A stretch of DNA of 64,000 bases. It comes from Ilyomonas sp965199905 (GTDB lineage: Bacteria; Bacteroidota; Bacteroidia; Chitinophagales; Chitinophagaceae). The notes beneath the pieces were generated by a model, which was not told the origin of the DNA, searched no databases, and saw only the letters and a list, made by a program, of their open reading frames with translations. The stretch spans positions 3,100,001 to 3,164,000 of the forward strand of contig OZ241366.1 of the NCBI GenBank assembly GCA_965199905.1, in the 5' to 3' direction. How positions within the stretch are numbered: the first letter of the stretch is position 1; each line of letters begins with the position of its first letter. Both the position numbers and the translations under genes were made by a program. Below are positions 52,952-61,663 of the stretch, piece after piece.

Positions 52952-52975
52952 AGCGGGCAAGAATTCTTGCCCGCT
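52952..52975 (+). terminator. Terminator after the mutarotase gene
   Basis: A perfect 24-bp palindrome (AGCGGGCAAGAA and its complement) is followed by TTTTTATTTG. Confidence 0.85.
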
Positions 52976-53039
52976 TTTTATTTGTATTATTTCTCTTCTT
53001 GAGATCATTAATCTTCAATTCTGTATAGCTTTTGAAAAC

Positions 53040-53363
53040 TTAGTTTATTCCAAAATAGCCGTGTTGTATTTGTATCAAACTATTTTTCATTAAAAAGAAT
53101 CCGCAGCCACGAAAGCTTTTGGGGTCGCGCCATTCCAATACTTCCCGGTTGCCTTCTGATACAATTTGCTCCTTAATGCAATGCATGTCCGGCGCAGCCG
53201 AAAACCCAGAGCGAAACATATTACCAATGGCTTCTTTTCCATGTACCGCGCTGTTTGGCATCTGATGATTTATGGCGTTTTCTGCATACAGGTTTCCGAT
53301 ATTTTCAACATTGCCTGCATCAAAAGCTTTTACCCATATTTCAACAATTTCTTTCGGTGTCAT
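53040..53363 (-). CDS. SnoaL-like (NTF2-fold) protein
   Basis: The 107-aa protein has the NTF2-like pattern WVKAFDAGNVENIGNLYAENAINHQMPNSAVHGKEAI and a C-terminal sheet, as in SnoaL-type small cone-shaped domains. No catalytic assignment is possible. ATG 53363 (MTPKE) is used; the longer frame begins with GTG inside the neighbouring terminator. Confidence 0.8.
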   Translation of the reverse strand: MTPKEIVEIWVKAFDAGNVENIGNLYAENAINHQMPNSAVHGKEAIGNMFRSGFSAAPDMHCIKEQIVSEGNREVLEWRDPKSFRGCGFFLMKNSLIQIQHGYFGIN

Positions 53364-53395
53364 TCGCAGGCATTTTGTATCAATGTATAGAAACA

Positions 53396-53433
53396 AAAAC
53401 ACCTTTCGTAAGTGTACTTACGAAAGGTGTTTT
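53396..53433 (-). terminator. Perfect 18-bp hairpin after the T9SS protein gene
   Basis: AAAACACCTTTCGTAAGT pairs fully with its complement around a 2-nt loop, 17 bp beyond the stop codon of the T9SS-secreted protein gene. Confidence 0.8.
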
Positions 53434-53450
53434 ACTGATTTATAAATAAG

Positions 53451-55136
53451 CTATTGCTTGATTACCATCTTCGTCAGTTTATTTCCTTTCCCATACATAG
53501 TCAAATAGTAAACCCCGCTTTGAAGCTTTGCAATAGGAATAGAAACCGGTGACGATAATTCTTTTGTTGCCATTTGCGAGAAGGAGAGCACCTTCTTACC
53601 ATCGTAGCCATGAAGAACAAAATTCACCGTCTCCTCAACAGTGGAACTGAATTGTAACTTCAATGTATTGCTGCCGGTTGGATTGTTTAAAATATTCAAA
53701 ACATATTTAGGTGTGGTAACAGGTGTGTCAACAATTGGCGGATTACCACCATTATCTGATGTATCAACACTCGTAGTAGCAGGTCCCAGCCTGATTACCC
53801 AAAAATCAGATTTTCCGGTACCACCAACTGTTGGTGAAGTTTTATCACCCGACACCGGTGAGTTAGAAGTACCAGCCATTATGTACTGACCCGAATCCAG
53901 TTCAGCAACGCCCATCAGTTTATCATCGCCACTGCCACCGAATGTTTTATCCCATTGTTTATTACCTGATGAATCGAGCTTTACAACCCAGTAATCATAA
54001 CCACCTTTTGAAGTTTCCGATTTATCCCCATCAGCATTCGAGTTGGAATAACCACCAACGATTACACCACCATCACGGGTTTCATCAACCGATGTCATAT
54101 AATCGCCAAGTGAGCCGCCAAGCGTTTTTTGCCATTTGATGCTGCCGTCAATATTCATATTTAATAACCAGTAATCGTAAGCACCGCGGCTTGCTTCGGT
54201 TTTTTTACCCGAAATCGGAGATTCGGAATAACCGCCTGCATAGTATCCGCCACCATGCGTTGCCGCCAGGCAGGTCATGAAATCGGATGATGAACCACCG
54301 ATAGTGCTGTCATATGTTTTGGTACCACTCAGATCAGTGCGTACAATCCAGTAATCGCAGCCACCATACGGATTGCTGGTTTTAGCACCTTGTTGTGCGC
54401 GAGAATAGCTGGAGCCGCCAATTACGTTACCAAAGTCGGAAGCGATACTGCAGCAGGCAAGCTCAGGCCCTACCGTTCCGTAAGTGTACGTATGTTTTAA
54501 CTTGCCTGTTTTATCTGTAGAAACCAACCAGTAATCAGCACGGTTTTCACTGCCTGTATTATCGGTTTCCTTATCTCCGCTAATGTCGGAATATGAATGT
54601 CCCATCAGGGCGTAGCCATAACTGTTTTCAGCCAGCGCCATCAGCTTTTCAGTAAAGTCGCCACCAAAGTTTTTCTGCCACAGTTGCTGACCGTTTTTAT
54701 CCAGTTTCAGTACCCAGTAATCAGGACTAAGACTGTTAGTCAGATAAATTTTATCGCCGGAGCGTGTAGATAAACTGGTACCGCCCAACAGGAAGCCATT
54801 GTCTTGTGTACGAATAATGTGTGTAGCAGTATCGTCTGAAGAACCACCGTATGTTTTTTCCCAGGCAAGACTGCCATCCCTGTTTAATTTCATTGCCCAA
54901 AAATCGTAGCCACCACGCGAGGTGTCTTTCTTATCACCCGAAATGCCCGATTTACTATAGCCGCTTATTGCTACACTACCACCACTTAAGGCATACATGC
55001 CCGACACTACATCGGTATCATTGCCGCCAATGGTTTTTTGCCAGAGAATGGCAGGCGCTTTTAGCTGCGCAAATACGGCAGCCGGCAATACAAACACTGC
55101 CAGAAGGAAAAAGAAAATATAGTTAGACTTCATCAT
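53451..55136 (-). CDS. T9SS-secreted repeat protein with C-terminal sorting domain
   Basis: The ~560-aa protein has a signal peptide (ending AVFAQ), then about seven imperfect repeats of roughly 60 residues built on W-x-K-x-x-GG, SGDK-x-x-S-x-GGYDYW and VKLD-x-x-G, suggesting a beta-propeller. A linker rich in Pro, Thr and Asp follows, and the last ~80 residues form a type A T9SS sorting domain (VLNILNNPTGSNTLKLQF, LQSGVYYLTM, KLTKMVIKQ). It is expected on the cell surface or released. It is the last gene of an operon with a sulfatase and an alpha/beta hydrolase. The first codons include GTG-ATG-ATG, so the exact start is uncertain by one to two codons. Confidence 0.9.
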   Translation of the reverse strand: MMKSNYIFFFLLAVFVLPAAVFAQLKAPAILWQKTIGGNDTDVVSGMYALSGGSVAISGYSKSGISGDKKDTSRGGYDFWAMKLNRDGSLAWEKTYGGSSDDTATHIIRTQDNGFLLGGTSLSTRSGDKIYLTNSLSPDYWVLKLDKNGQQLWQKNFGGDFTEKLMALAENSYGYALMGHSYSDISGDKETDNTGSENRADYWLVSTDKTGKLKHTYTYGTVGPELACCSIASDFGNVIGGSSYSRAQQGAKTSNPYGGCDYWIVRTDLSGTKTYDSTIGGSSSDFMTCLAATHGGGYYAGGYSESPISGKKTEASRGAYDYWLLNMNIDGSIKWQKTLGGSLGDYMTSVDETRDGGVIVGGYSNSNADGDKSETSKGGYDYWVVKLDSSGNKQWDKTFGGSGDDKLMGVAELDSGQYIMAGTSNSPVSGDKTSPTVGGTGKSDFWVIRLGPATTSVDTSDNGGNPPIVDTPVTTPKYVLNILNNPTGSNTLKLQFSSTVEETVNFVLHGYDGKKVLSFSQMATKELSSPVSIPIAKLQSGVYYLTMYGKGNKLTKMVIKQ

Positions 55137-55157
55137 CACATCAATTGAAAAAAGTGG

Positions 55158-56162
55158 TTACCAGCTTTGCTGATAATAAAAATACTGACCCGAATACGGC
55201 GCGTTGCTCATCAACCCTTTAAAGAAAGCATTGGTTGCTTTGGTACAGAATTCCTCATCGTAAGCCGCATGAAAACCTTTTGGCTGATAGTGATATACGC
55301 AAGGAACATTCAGAGATTTCATTGTTTGATAAATGGCAATACCGGCATATAATTCCTGGTAATTGGGACATTTTTTATAGTTGCCGATTCCAAAGTTCGG
55401 AGCTGTATCGGGAGGTAAACCCGGATCCTGTCCACCTTTAAACAATATCATAGGTATGGCGGTAAATTTATTCAGTGCACCCCAGTTTGGTAAACCACCC
55501 CACATGGCGCAAACCGCCTTTACCTTATACCTGAAAGGATAAGGATTACCTGTGCTTTGCACGCTACCTAAAGAATCATAAACATCTCTCTCTTTTATTT
55601 TGGCAACATCATCGGTAATATACTGCATGTGCAGAGCGAGGTCGGCGCCGGCACTGTTTCCCATCAGGAAAAAATTGGCAGTATCAATATGTAGTCCGTC
55701 AGCAAACTGGTACAGGTAACGCATACAGGCGTTAGCATCCTGCGTGGCCCGATAAGTAGCATAGCTAAGAGCAAGGGTATCATCTGCACAAGGGTCAGTA
55801 TTATTGTTATACCCGGTGCGGTAATCAGGTGATACTACCACAAAACCTAAATCGTTCAGCGCATCGGCGCCGGATACCTGTCCTTCTTTGGAGCCACCGG
55901 TAAAACTTCCCGCATGAAGACTTAGAATCATCGGATACTTTTTATCACCGGTATTGGCTCCCGGTGGGTAATAAATATCGAAGCGCAAGCTATCATCGCT
56001 ACCGTCGTGCCAGGGCTTGCCTTCGTCATCTATTAAGTTCCAGGCATACGCAATATCGGAGGTAGTAACCAGTTGTTTTACTGCCTGTGCCTTTACCGAT
56101 GTCTGCCAGCAAAAGGCAAATAAGATGAAAAAAATACCGTAGCTACGTTTCCGTATTCTCAT
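55158..56162 (-). CDS. Secreted alpha/beta hydrolase (esterase-like)
   Basis: The ~334-aa protein has a signal peptide (ending SVKAQ) and an alpha/beta hydrolase core with LRFDIYYPPG, MILSLHAGSFTGGSKEG as oxyanion region, the nucleophile elbow LMGNSAGADLAL, and a late GFHAAYDEEF containing the catalytic His. Oxyanion HAG instead of HGG is slightly atypical. It lies 44 bp after sulfatase 3 and 21 bp before the T9SS protein gene, so it probably removes acyl groups from the same sulfated glycan. The start is ATG 56162 rather than TTG 56171. Confidence 0.88.
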   Translation of the reverse strand: MRIRKRSYGIFFILFAFCWQTSVKAQAVKQLVTTSDIAYAWNLIDDEGKPWHDGSDDSLRFDIYYPPGANTGDKKYPMILSLHAGSFTGGSKEGQVSGADALNDLGFVVVSPDYRTGYNNNTDPCADDTLALSYATYRATQDANACMRYLYQFADGLHIDTANFFLMGNSAGADLALHMQYITDDVAKIKERDVYDSLGSVQSTGNPYPFRYKVKAVCAMWGGLPNWGALNKFTAIPMILFKGGQDPGLPPDTAPNFGIGNYKKCPNYQELYAGIAIYQTMKSLNVPCVYHYQPKGFHAAYDEEFCTKATNAFFKGLMSNAPYSGQYFYYQQSW

Positions 56163-56206
56163 ATTCCTCAATTAATGCAGTGTCTAAATGTATTAAAAAA
56201 TAAATG

Positions 56207-57601
56207 CTAAGGATGAATGCTGTCAATCACTTTTCTGAATCCGCTGATCGTCCGTTGCTGATCGTCCGTTAAAGCGGCTCCATTCAATTTGCTTTGCTCG
56301 TATGGGTCGGTTACTATATTGAAAAAGCCATATCCATCATCGTAATATTTATATGCCATATCCTGAACATACTCACGCTGCAAACTGTTGGGATATTCAG
56401 GATGCGGAAAGAAGTAACTGTATAAATACGTTCTTCCGGCAAAAGAAGATTGAAACAACTGGTTGCGGAAGCTTTGACCATCGGTTACAAACCCAGCCGG
56501 TATTTGTGTATTTGCCAAACCTGTGATGGTTGGTAGAAAATCAGTAAAATCAATGAAAGAAGAACAAGTGCCTGGCGAGATGGAACCAGGACAATAGGCC
56601 AGCATCGGTACATGCGTTCCGTAGATATTTGTTGTTCCCATTCCACCGGTTATTCTCCTGTTTTTATAAGTAGAAACGATAGAAGACGGCGTGCCGTTAT
56701 CGCTTACAAACAAAATAACCGTTTTGCTTTCCAGTCCCGCTGATTTCACTTTATTGATGATGGCGCCAATGGCTTTATCCATATAGTTTACCATGGAAGG
56801 AAAAAAGGTAGTATCGCTTTTGCCACGCTTGCTTATCCAATCTGCATATTTCGGGTCGCCGGGCACCGGGCTAAAAGGCGCGTGTGCAATAGGTATGGGA
56901 TAATAAATAAAGAAAGGATGGCTTTTATTGCTGTCAATAAAATTGCTTACATATTGATTGAACACATCCACGCCGTACGAACCGGTAAGTACAGAATCGG
57001 TTCCCAAGTAAGTGCCATTCTGGTAAATGACCGGATCTTTATATGAAGTGCCGAATTCGGCTTCTTCCTCATCGCCGGATTTAAATGCATCCCACACACA
57101 ATACTTATCATAACCAAAAGCTTTGATGGAAGCATCGCCGCCATCAAACTGCCATTTACCCGAAACACAAGTTGTATAACCGGCGTTATGCAAAATATTG
57201 GCAACCGTGGTTTCCGACGGGTCCATAACACCCCATTTGGTATAGTTACGGAAATTGTATTTGCCTGTCGTCAGAGCAAAGCGCGAAGGCGATGAAGACG
57301 CAGAAGCAAAGCAATTGGTAAAACGCAAACCTGCGGCTGCCATTGCATCGAGGTTAGCTGTATTGTATGATTGTCCGCCATTAAAAGTTGGAACTTCATA
57401 ACCAATATCATCGGCTAATATTACGATGATGTTTGGCTGTCCCATTAAATTTGGCGGCGTTGGCAAAACCACGGGTGGCGCCTTTACCGGAATCGAATCT
57501 GATGGTTCCAGATGAATTTTATTGCACGAAGAAGTAATCAGCAGGCTTGCTGTGATAAAGGAAATTAAAACAAAAAAAGTAAACGCAAAAGTCACTCTCA
57601 T
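56207..57601 (-). CDS. Lipoprotein sulfatase 3, Ser-type active site
   Basis: The 464-aa protein has a lipobox (TSSC, Cys26), the metal site ADDIGYE (63-69) and the same framework as sulfatases 1 and 2 (GKWQFDGG, APFSPVPGDPKYADW, VSDNGT). The formylglycine position reads S103-S-P-S-R within FASASSSPSRFALTTGK, with codon TCA, instead of Cys. Ser-type sulfatases are matured by radical-SAM anSME enzymes rather than the oxygen-dependent FGE. It heads an operon with the alpha/beta hydrolase and the T9SS protein. Confidence 0.92.
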   Translation of the reverse strand: MRVTFAFTFFVLISFITASLLITSSCNKIHLEPSDSIPVKAPPVVLPTPPNLMGQPNIIVILADDIGYEVPTFNGGQSYNTANLDAMAAAGLRFTNCFASASSSPSRFALTTGKYNFRNYTKWGVMDPSETTVANILHNAGYTTCVSGKWQFDGGDASIKAFGYDKYCVWDAFKSGDEEEAEFGTSYKDPVIYQNGTYLGTDSVLTGSYGVDVFNQYVSNFIDSNKSHPFFIYYPIPIAHAPFSPVPGDPKYADWISKRGKSDTTFFPSMVNYMDKAIGAIINKVKSAGLESKTVILFVSDNGTPSSIVSTYKNRRITGGMGTTNIYGTHVPMLAYCPGSISPGTCSSFIDFTDFLPTITGLANTQIPAGFVTDGQSFRNQLFQSSFAGRTYLYSYFFPHPEYPNSLQREYVQDMAYKYYDDGYGFFNIVTDPYEQSKLNGAALTDDQQRTISGFRKVIDSIHP

Positions 57602-57776
57602 AAGATAACCTGTTGTGCAGTCATTTTGGTAAATTGCGAATACAAAGCGTGTAAAAGTACCACTTTCAACCGTGATAGTCCCGTTTTAAACGTGAAGAAA
57701 CGATTAAAAAAGAGGTTTATTGCCGGGTAAAACAAAGGTGCTTCTAAACAGGCGGCAGCAGAAAAACAGCAACCCC

Positions 57777-57784
57777 TACTTTTG
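57777..57784 (+). promoter_or_regulatory. Candidate leaderless promoter of the HAD gene
   Basis: TACTTTTG ends 5 nt before ATG 57790. No -33 TTTG is seen at the usual spacing. Confidence 0.45.
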
Positions 57785-57789
57785 CCCGC

Positions 57790-58449
57790 ATGAAAAGAGC
57801 TCTCATTTTCGATATGAACGGAACTATGATAGATGATATGAGCTATCATACCGTTGCCTGGCGTGATATTATCAACAACGAACTCAAGGGCAACCTGACT
57901 CATGAAGCCGTAAAGAAAGAGATGTATGGCAAGAATGAAGAATTACTCGTGCGCGTGTTTGGCGAAAGCCGGTTCAATCAGGAAGAGATGAACGGCATTT
58001 CGCGGCGGAAAGAAGAAGCGTATCAAACCGCTTTTCGCCCGCACTTATCATTGATCGATGGCTTGAAAAGTTTTCTTCAAAAAGCTTATCAAAGCAATAT
58101 CCCGATGGCAATTGGTACGGCTGCCATTCCTTTTAATATTGATTTTGTGCTGGATAATCTTGACCTGCGGCATTACTTTAAAGCAATCATCAGCGCAGAT
58201 GATGTGGAGAAGAGCAAGCCGCACCCGGAAACGTTCCTGAAAGCCGCGGCAGCCATGGGTGTAAAGCCAGATGACTGCCTGGTATTTGAAGATTCACCGA
58301 AAGGAATAGAAACGGCGCTAAATGCCGGTATGGAAGCGGTTGCCATTACTACTATGCACGAGGCAGAGGAGTTTAAACAATACAGAAATATTATTCTCTT
58401 CATTAAGGATTATAATGATGAGAGGCTGCAGCAGTTTATATTTGGGTAA
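57790..58449 (+). CDS. HAD-IA family hydrolase (beta-phosphoglucomutase-like)
   Basis: The 219-aa protein has HAD motif I FDMNGT (D8, N10), a helical cap (about 15-85), motif II-type GTAA, a Lys in DVEKSKPHPETFLKAA and acidic motif IV VFEDSPKGIETAL. In motif I the second Asp, normally the general acid/base, is Asn (codon AAC), so simple phosphoglucomutase activity is unlikely; a phosphatase or specialised subgroup is more probable. It is monocistronic. Confidence 0.88.
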   Translation: MKRALIFDMNGTMIDDMSYHTVAWRDIINNELKGNLTHEAVKKEMYGKNEELLVRVFGESRFNQEEMNGISRRKEEAYQTAFRPHLSLIDGLKSFLQKAYQSNIPMAIGTAAIPFNIDFVLDNLDLRHYFKAIISADDVEKSKPHPETFLKAAAAMGVKPDDCLVFEDSPKGIETALNAGMEAVAITTMHEAEEFKQYRNIILFIKDYNDERLQQFIFG

Positions 58450-58469
58450 TTTTTTTTGAACCATATATA

Positions 58470-58531
58470 CACGAAGAACAGGAAGGTTCACAAAGAGAAT
58501 CAGCCCTTTGTGAACCTTCCTGTTCTTCGTG
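58470..58531. terminator. Perfect 26-bp-stem terminator
   Basis: Arms 58470-58495 and 58506-58531 (containing GAAGAACAGGAAGGTTCAC) are fully complementary around a 10-nt loop, between the converging HAD and esterase genes. Confidence 0.8.
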
Positions 58532-58550
58532 ATTTTGCAGTTGTATTACG

Positions 58551-59489
58551 TTACTTCAAAGGCACCATTACACCGGTTCCTTTTAGCCAGCCGTTTAGTG
58601 TCATCCAGTTGAGGCAGGTTTCCATCCAGATATCTTTTCGCTTGGGAATGTGCATGCCAAACCCGTGCCCGCCGCTTTGAAAAATGTGCATTTCAGCCGG
58701 TACTTTATGCTGAAGCAAGGCTTCATAAAAAGCAATGCTGTTGTTCACTTTTACCACATCGTCGTCGGTGGCGTGAACTAAGAATGTGGGTGGTGAATCG
58801 TCGGTTACCTGTAGTTCGTTTGAATATAAATCTACTTTTTCTTTTGTTGCTTTTTTGCCAATGAGGTTTTCGCGGGAGCCCATGTGGGCAAGGCTGTCCT
58901 GGAAAGAAATAACCGGATACATTAATAGCATAAAATCTGGGCGGAGACTGGTGTTGTTGCTGTTTGCAATGACGGCTTTGGTGTAATGAGTGCCCGCAGT
59001 GGAGGCCAAATGCCCGCCGGCGGAGAAACCCATGATGCCAATTTGTTTTGGATTGATGTTCCATTCGGTGGCGCGCTCGCGAACGGTTTTAATGGCTTGC
59101 TGGGCATCTTGCAGAGGACCGATTTCTTTGTTGGGCATGGTGGCATCGTTGGGAATGCGGTATTTGAGAACGAAGGCAGCAATGCCTTTTTTGGCGAATT
59201 CTTTGGCTACATCGCTGCCTTCGTGAGCGGCGGCAAGTACGCTGTAGCCGCCGCCGGGACAGATGATAACGGCGGTGCCGGTGGCGGCTTCTTTAGGTGG
59301 TAAATAGGCGGTGAGCGTGGGGCGGCTCACTTTGCTAATGATGAGTACGCCGTTGTTGGTGGTGGTTTCTTCGTCTTTAGTCATGATGCTGTTGGGAATG
59401 CTGTCTTTGTAGAGTGGAATGACTTGCTGAGCGATTATTTTTGACATTGTGAACAGAATGATGATGGCGAGAGAAAGGAATCGTTTCAT
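58551..59489 (-). CDS. Secreted alpha/beta hydrolase (acetyl-xylan-esterase-like)
   Basis: The 312-aa protein has a signal peptide (ending KIIAQ), oxyanion block VIICPGGGYSVLAAAHEG, nucleophile elbow IMGFSAGGHLAS, Asp in HATDDDVV and His in GGHGFGMH, the complete triad of an esterase. The family includes carbohydrate esterases and endo-xylanase-annotated proteins of Bacteroidota. It likely deacylates a polysaccharide in the periplasm. Confidence 0.9.
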   Translation of the reverse strand: MKRFLSLAIIILFTMSKIIAQQVIPLYKDSIPNSIMTKDEETTTNNGVLIISKVSRPTLTAYLPPKEAATGTAVIICPGGGYSVLAAAHEGSDVAKEFAKKGIAAFVLKYRIPNDATMPNKEIGPLQDAQQAIKTVRERATEWNINPKQIGIMGFSAGGHLASTAGTHYTKAVIANSNNTSLRPDFMLLMYPVISFQDSLAHMGSRENLIGKKATKEKVDLYSNELQVTDDSPPTFLVHATDDDVVKVNNSIAFYEALLQHKVPAEMHIFQSGGHGFGMHIPKRKDIWMETCLNWMTLNGWLKGTGVMVPLK

Positions 59490-59971
59490 AATGTGATTTG
59501 TGAAGTGTAAAAATAGATGAATTGGGTTTTGGGATGTTGAGTGTTTAGGATGTCCTTTTTAGGCTGAGACTTTTTTATAATCACTTTTTTTTGTTTCGAC
59601 TGGTGATTATATATCAGTTAGATGGTGAGGTATAAATAAAAAAGCCGCCGGGACGAAACCAGCAGCTCGGATAAATCCATTATATAGGACTAAACGCATT
59701 GCAAAAGTGAAGCGGTGCCAGTTTTTTCAGTCAGCTTTTGGCTATTCTAATCTTATTTTAATGCGGAATTATTTATAGTAAGTATCTGTAAAAGCGGGCT
59801 CCTTTGATACGGAAAAAGGGAAAAAGTTAAGCATGGATGAAAGTTGCACACCTGTGCATGGTATTTCAAGCTGCTTGTGAAAACATTGAGGTTAAAAGTT
59901 GTGGAGCTTTGATGATTGGGCGTGAGTGCATCAGCGGAATATGGCAAATGCTTAAGTAAAGATGAAAGATA

Positions 59972-60004
59972 AGACCTATAAGGTTTTAAAAACCTTATAG
60001 GTCT
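59972..60004. repeat. Perfect 33-nt palindrome
   Basis: AGACCTATAAGGTTTT, a central A and AAAACCTTATAGGTCT form a 16-bp perfect stem with a minimal loop. It is not adjacent to any gene end, so a terminator role is not obvious; it may belong to a class of dispersed palindromes. Confidence 0.8.
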
Positions 60005-60011
60005 ACTTTGC

Positions 60012-60130
60012 TTTAATAAAAGCCCAATCAGTGCCCCGAACGTTGATGTGAGCATTCCTGCGTGTCGAAGCAGCAGGAATGGCAACAACGGTCGATCACA
60101 AAAGTGACGGACGATGGTTACCAAAAGAAA
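60012..60130 (+). repeat. Dispersed intergenic repeat, copy E
   Basis: It reads TAATAAAAGCCCAATCAGTG, CCCCGAACGTTGATGTGAG, the core CATTCCTGC-GTGTCGAAGCA-GCAGGAATG (60053-60081), GGCAACAAC, GTCGATCACAAAAGTGACGG and ACGATGGTTACCAAAA. The core orientation matches copy D and is reversed relative to A and C. Confidence 0.8.
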
Positions 60131-60389
60131 AAAAGTCTGCGCAGGAAAAGTGTAGTATTGGGGAAAGAAGTTTTCAGAAAGATAAGGAAATGAATTTGTG
60201 GAGCACAAAAGGTGGTATATGCAGTAAAAGAGGGTAAAAAAATGAGTTTTTAAGGGAAACCTGCAAGGAAAACATTGGAAATTTTGAGTTTATCGGGAGA
60301 AAAATTTAGAAATCCGGGAGTTTTTCCGGCTTATCCTGGAATTTTTTGAGTGCAATGATAAGAATTTGGGCTTGATTAGGAGTAAAGGT

Positions 60390-61472
60390 TTACTCCCAAC
60401 GGAATACTTTGATGGCCACTGCGTAGATGACAATGCCCCAGATGAGGAGAATGCCGACATCTTGCCAGGTGCTGAGAATGCCGAGACCTTCGTAGGAGAT
60501 TTTGTGCATGGCGTTGTTAAAGGCGGTGAGGGGGAAAATGTTGCAGATGGTTTGTAACCACCTGGGGAAGACGGAGGTGGAGAAAAAGGTGCCGGAAAGG
60601 AGGAACTGGGGGAACACGAAGATGTTGGAATAAACGGGAATGACACTTTCGGTGCTGGCGATGCTGCTGACAGTGAAGCCGAAACCCATGAAGATGACGC
60701 AGGCGAGGAAGGACAGGAGGAGCATGTCGGCAAAGGTGGCGATGCCGTTGATGAAGGTGAAGCCGAAGAAGAAATAACCGAAAAGCATGATGATAACTAC
60801 AGAAAGTAGCTGAAAAAGGATGCGGCTGAGCCCTTCGCCGAGGATGATGGTGATGCGGGAGATGGGGGTGGCGAAAAATCGTTTTAAAACAAGCTGGTTT
60901 CGGAGGTTGAAGAACAGGAAGGCGACGCTAAAAACGGCGGTGCCTAATAACGAGAAGCCAAGCATGCCGGGAAGGATGCGGTCGATTTCGCGAAACTCGC
61001 GGCCTTTGATGTATTGTACGTCGGGGTTGAGGCGAACGAGGTGGTAGCTGCTGTCGCTTCGAAGAACAACAGAGTTGAGAATGGCTTTTAGAATTTGTAA
61101 ATCCTGCGGCTTTACAACGTCGGAACTTTTGAGGGAGACGTTATAGGTTTGGTCGGGACTCTTTTTTACATCAATGATGGCGGTAATGGCGGCGCTTTTG
61201 AGGTTGGCGTTTAGGAGGCTGTCGCTAAGGTTGTTATAGAGCGTGAAGCCTTTTATGTTTTTGAGACTGTTATAGATTGGGTTTGTGGTGTCGCTGGTTT
61301 TAGAGAAACCAACGTTCATGGAGAAGCCGCTATCGCCAATGGAGCCGAAAACAAGTATAAAAATGATAGGAAAGCCAAGGCTGAACACCACGGTGGACGG
61401 GCTGCGGAAGATGGCGCGCAGGCTGCCCCTGGTTATGGCGAGCATGGCGCGGAACTGAGAGTATTTGTTCAT
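60390..61472 (-). CDS. ABC-2 type transporter permease
   Basis: The 360-aa protein has one N-terminal helix (VVFSLGFPIIFILVFGSIG), a ~150-residue extracytoplasmic region and five C-terminal helices with LLSGTFFSTSVFPRWLQTICNIFPLTAFNNAMHKI, the ABC-2 signature region. It should work with a separate ATPase, which is not in this window; the gene on its upstream side is unrelated. It is probably a drug, lipid or polysaccharide exporter. Confidence 0.9.
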   Translation of the reverse strand: MNKYSQFRAMLAITRGSLRAIFRSPSTVVFSLGFPIIFILVFGSIGDSGFSMNVGFSKTSDTTNPIYNSLKNIKGFTLYNNLSDSLLNANLKSAAITAIIDVKKSPDQTYNVSLKSSDVVKPQDLQILKAILNSVVLRSDSSYHLVRLNPDVQYIKGREFREIDRILPGMLGFSLLGTAVFSVAFLFFNLRNQLVLKRFFATPISRITIILGEGLSRILFQLLSVVIIMLFGYFFFGFTFINGIATFADMLLLSFLACVIFMGFGFTVSSIASTESVIPVYSNIFVFPQFLLSGTFFSTSVFPRWLQTICNIFPLTAFNNAMHKISYEGLGILSTWQDVGILLIWGIVIYAVAIKVFRWE

Positions 61473-61491
61473 AGAAAAATAGGAACTGCGG

Positions 61492-61499
61492 CAAAGCTA
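61492..61499 (-). promoter_or_regulatory. Candidate -7 box for the ABC permease gene
   Basis: The minus strand reads TAGCTTTG, 19 nt before the ATG at 61472. Confidence 0.4.
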
Positions 61500-61663
61500 T
61501 TTGTTATGAGATAACAATTAGGAAGAGGTTTTGATGTTGTGAGGATTTTAGTAGGGGAAGCGAAAGTTTATTGTTTATTTCGCCCTGCTATGTGATATAG
61601 CTACTCATTGTAGCAGTGGCAGATTAAAAAAAAGCATCCGGTTAATAAAAAAAATTAAAGCTT

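Larger units (their letters stand above)
59490..60389. other. Gene-poor interval of 900 bp
   Basis: It contains a perfect 33-nt palindrome (59972-60004) and repeat copy E (60012-60130), but no frame with recognisable protein features. A minus-strand frame at 59753-60208 runs through both repeats and is probably fortuitous. The rest shows only base-composition drift (G-rich on the plus strand near 60300). Confidence 0.6.

Noticed and set aside
59753..60208. Minus-strand frame of 151 aa
   Set aside because: It crosses the perfect palindrome and repeat copy E, has low-complexity Phe/Leu/Ser composition and no recognisable features.
60290..60733. 147-aa Ser/Pro-rich minus-strand frame
   Set aside because: It is a shadow of the ABC permease gene in another frame.
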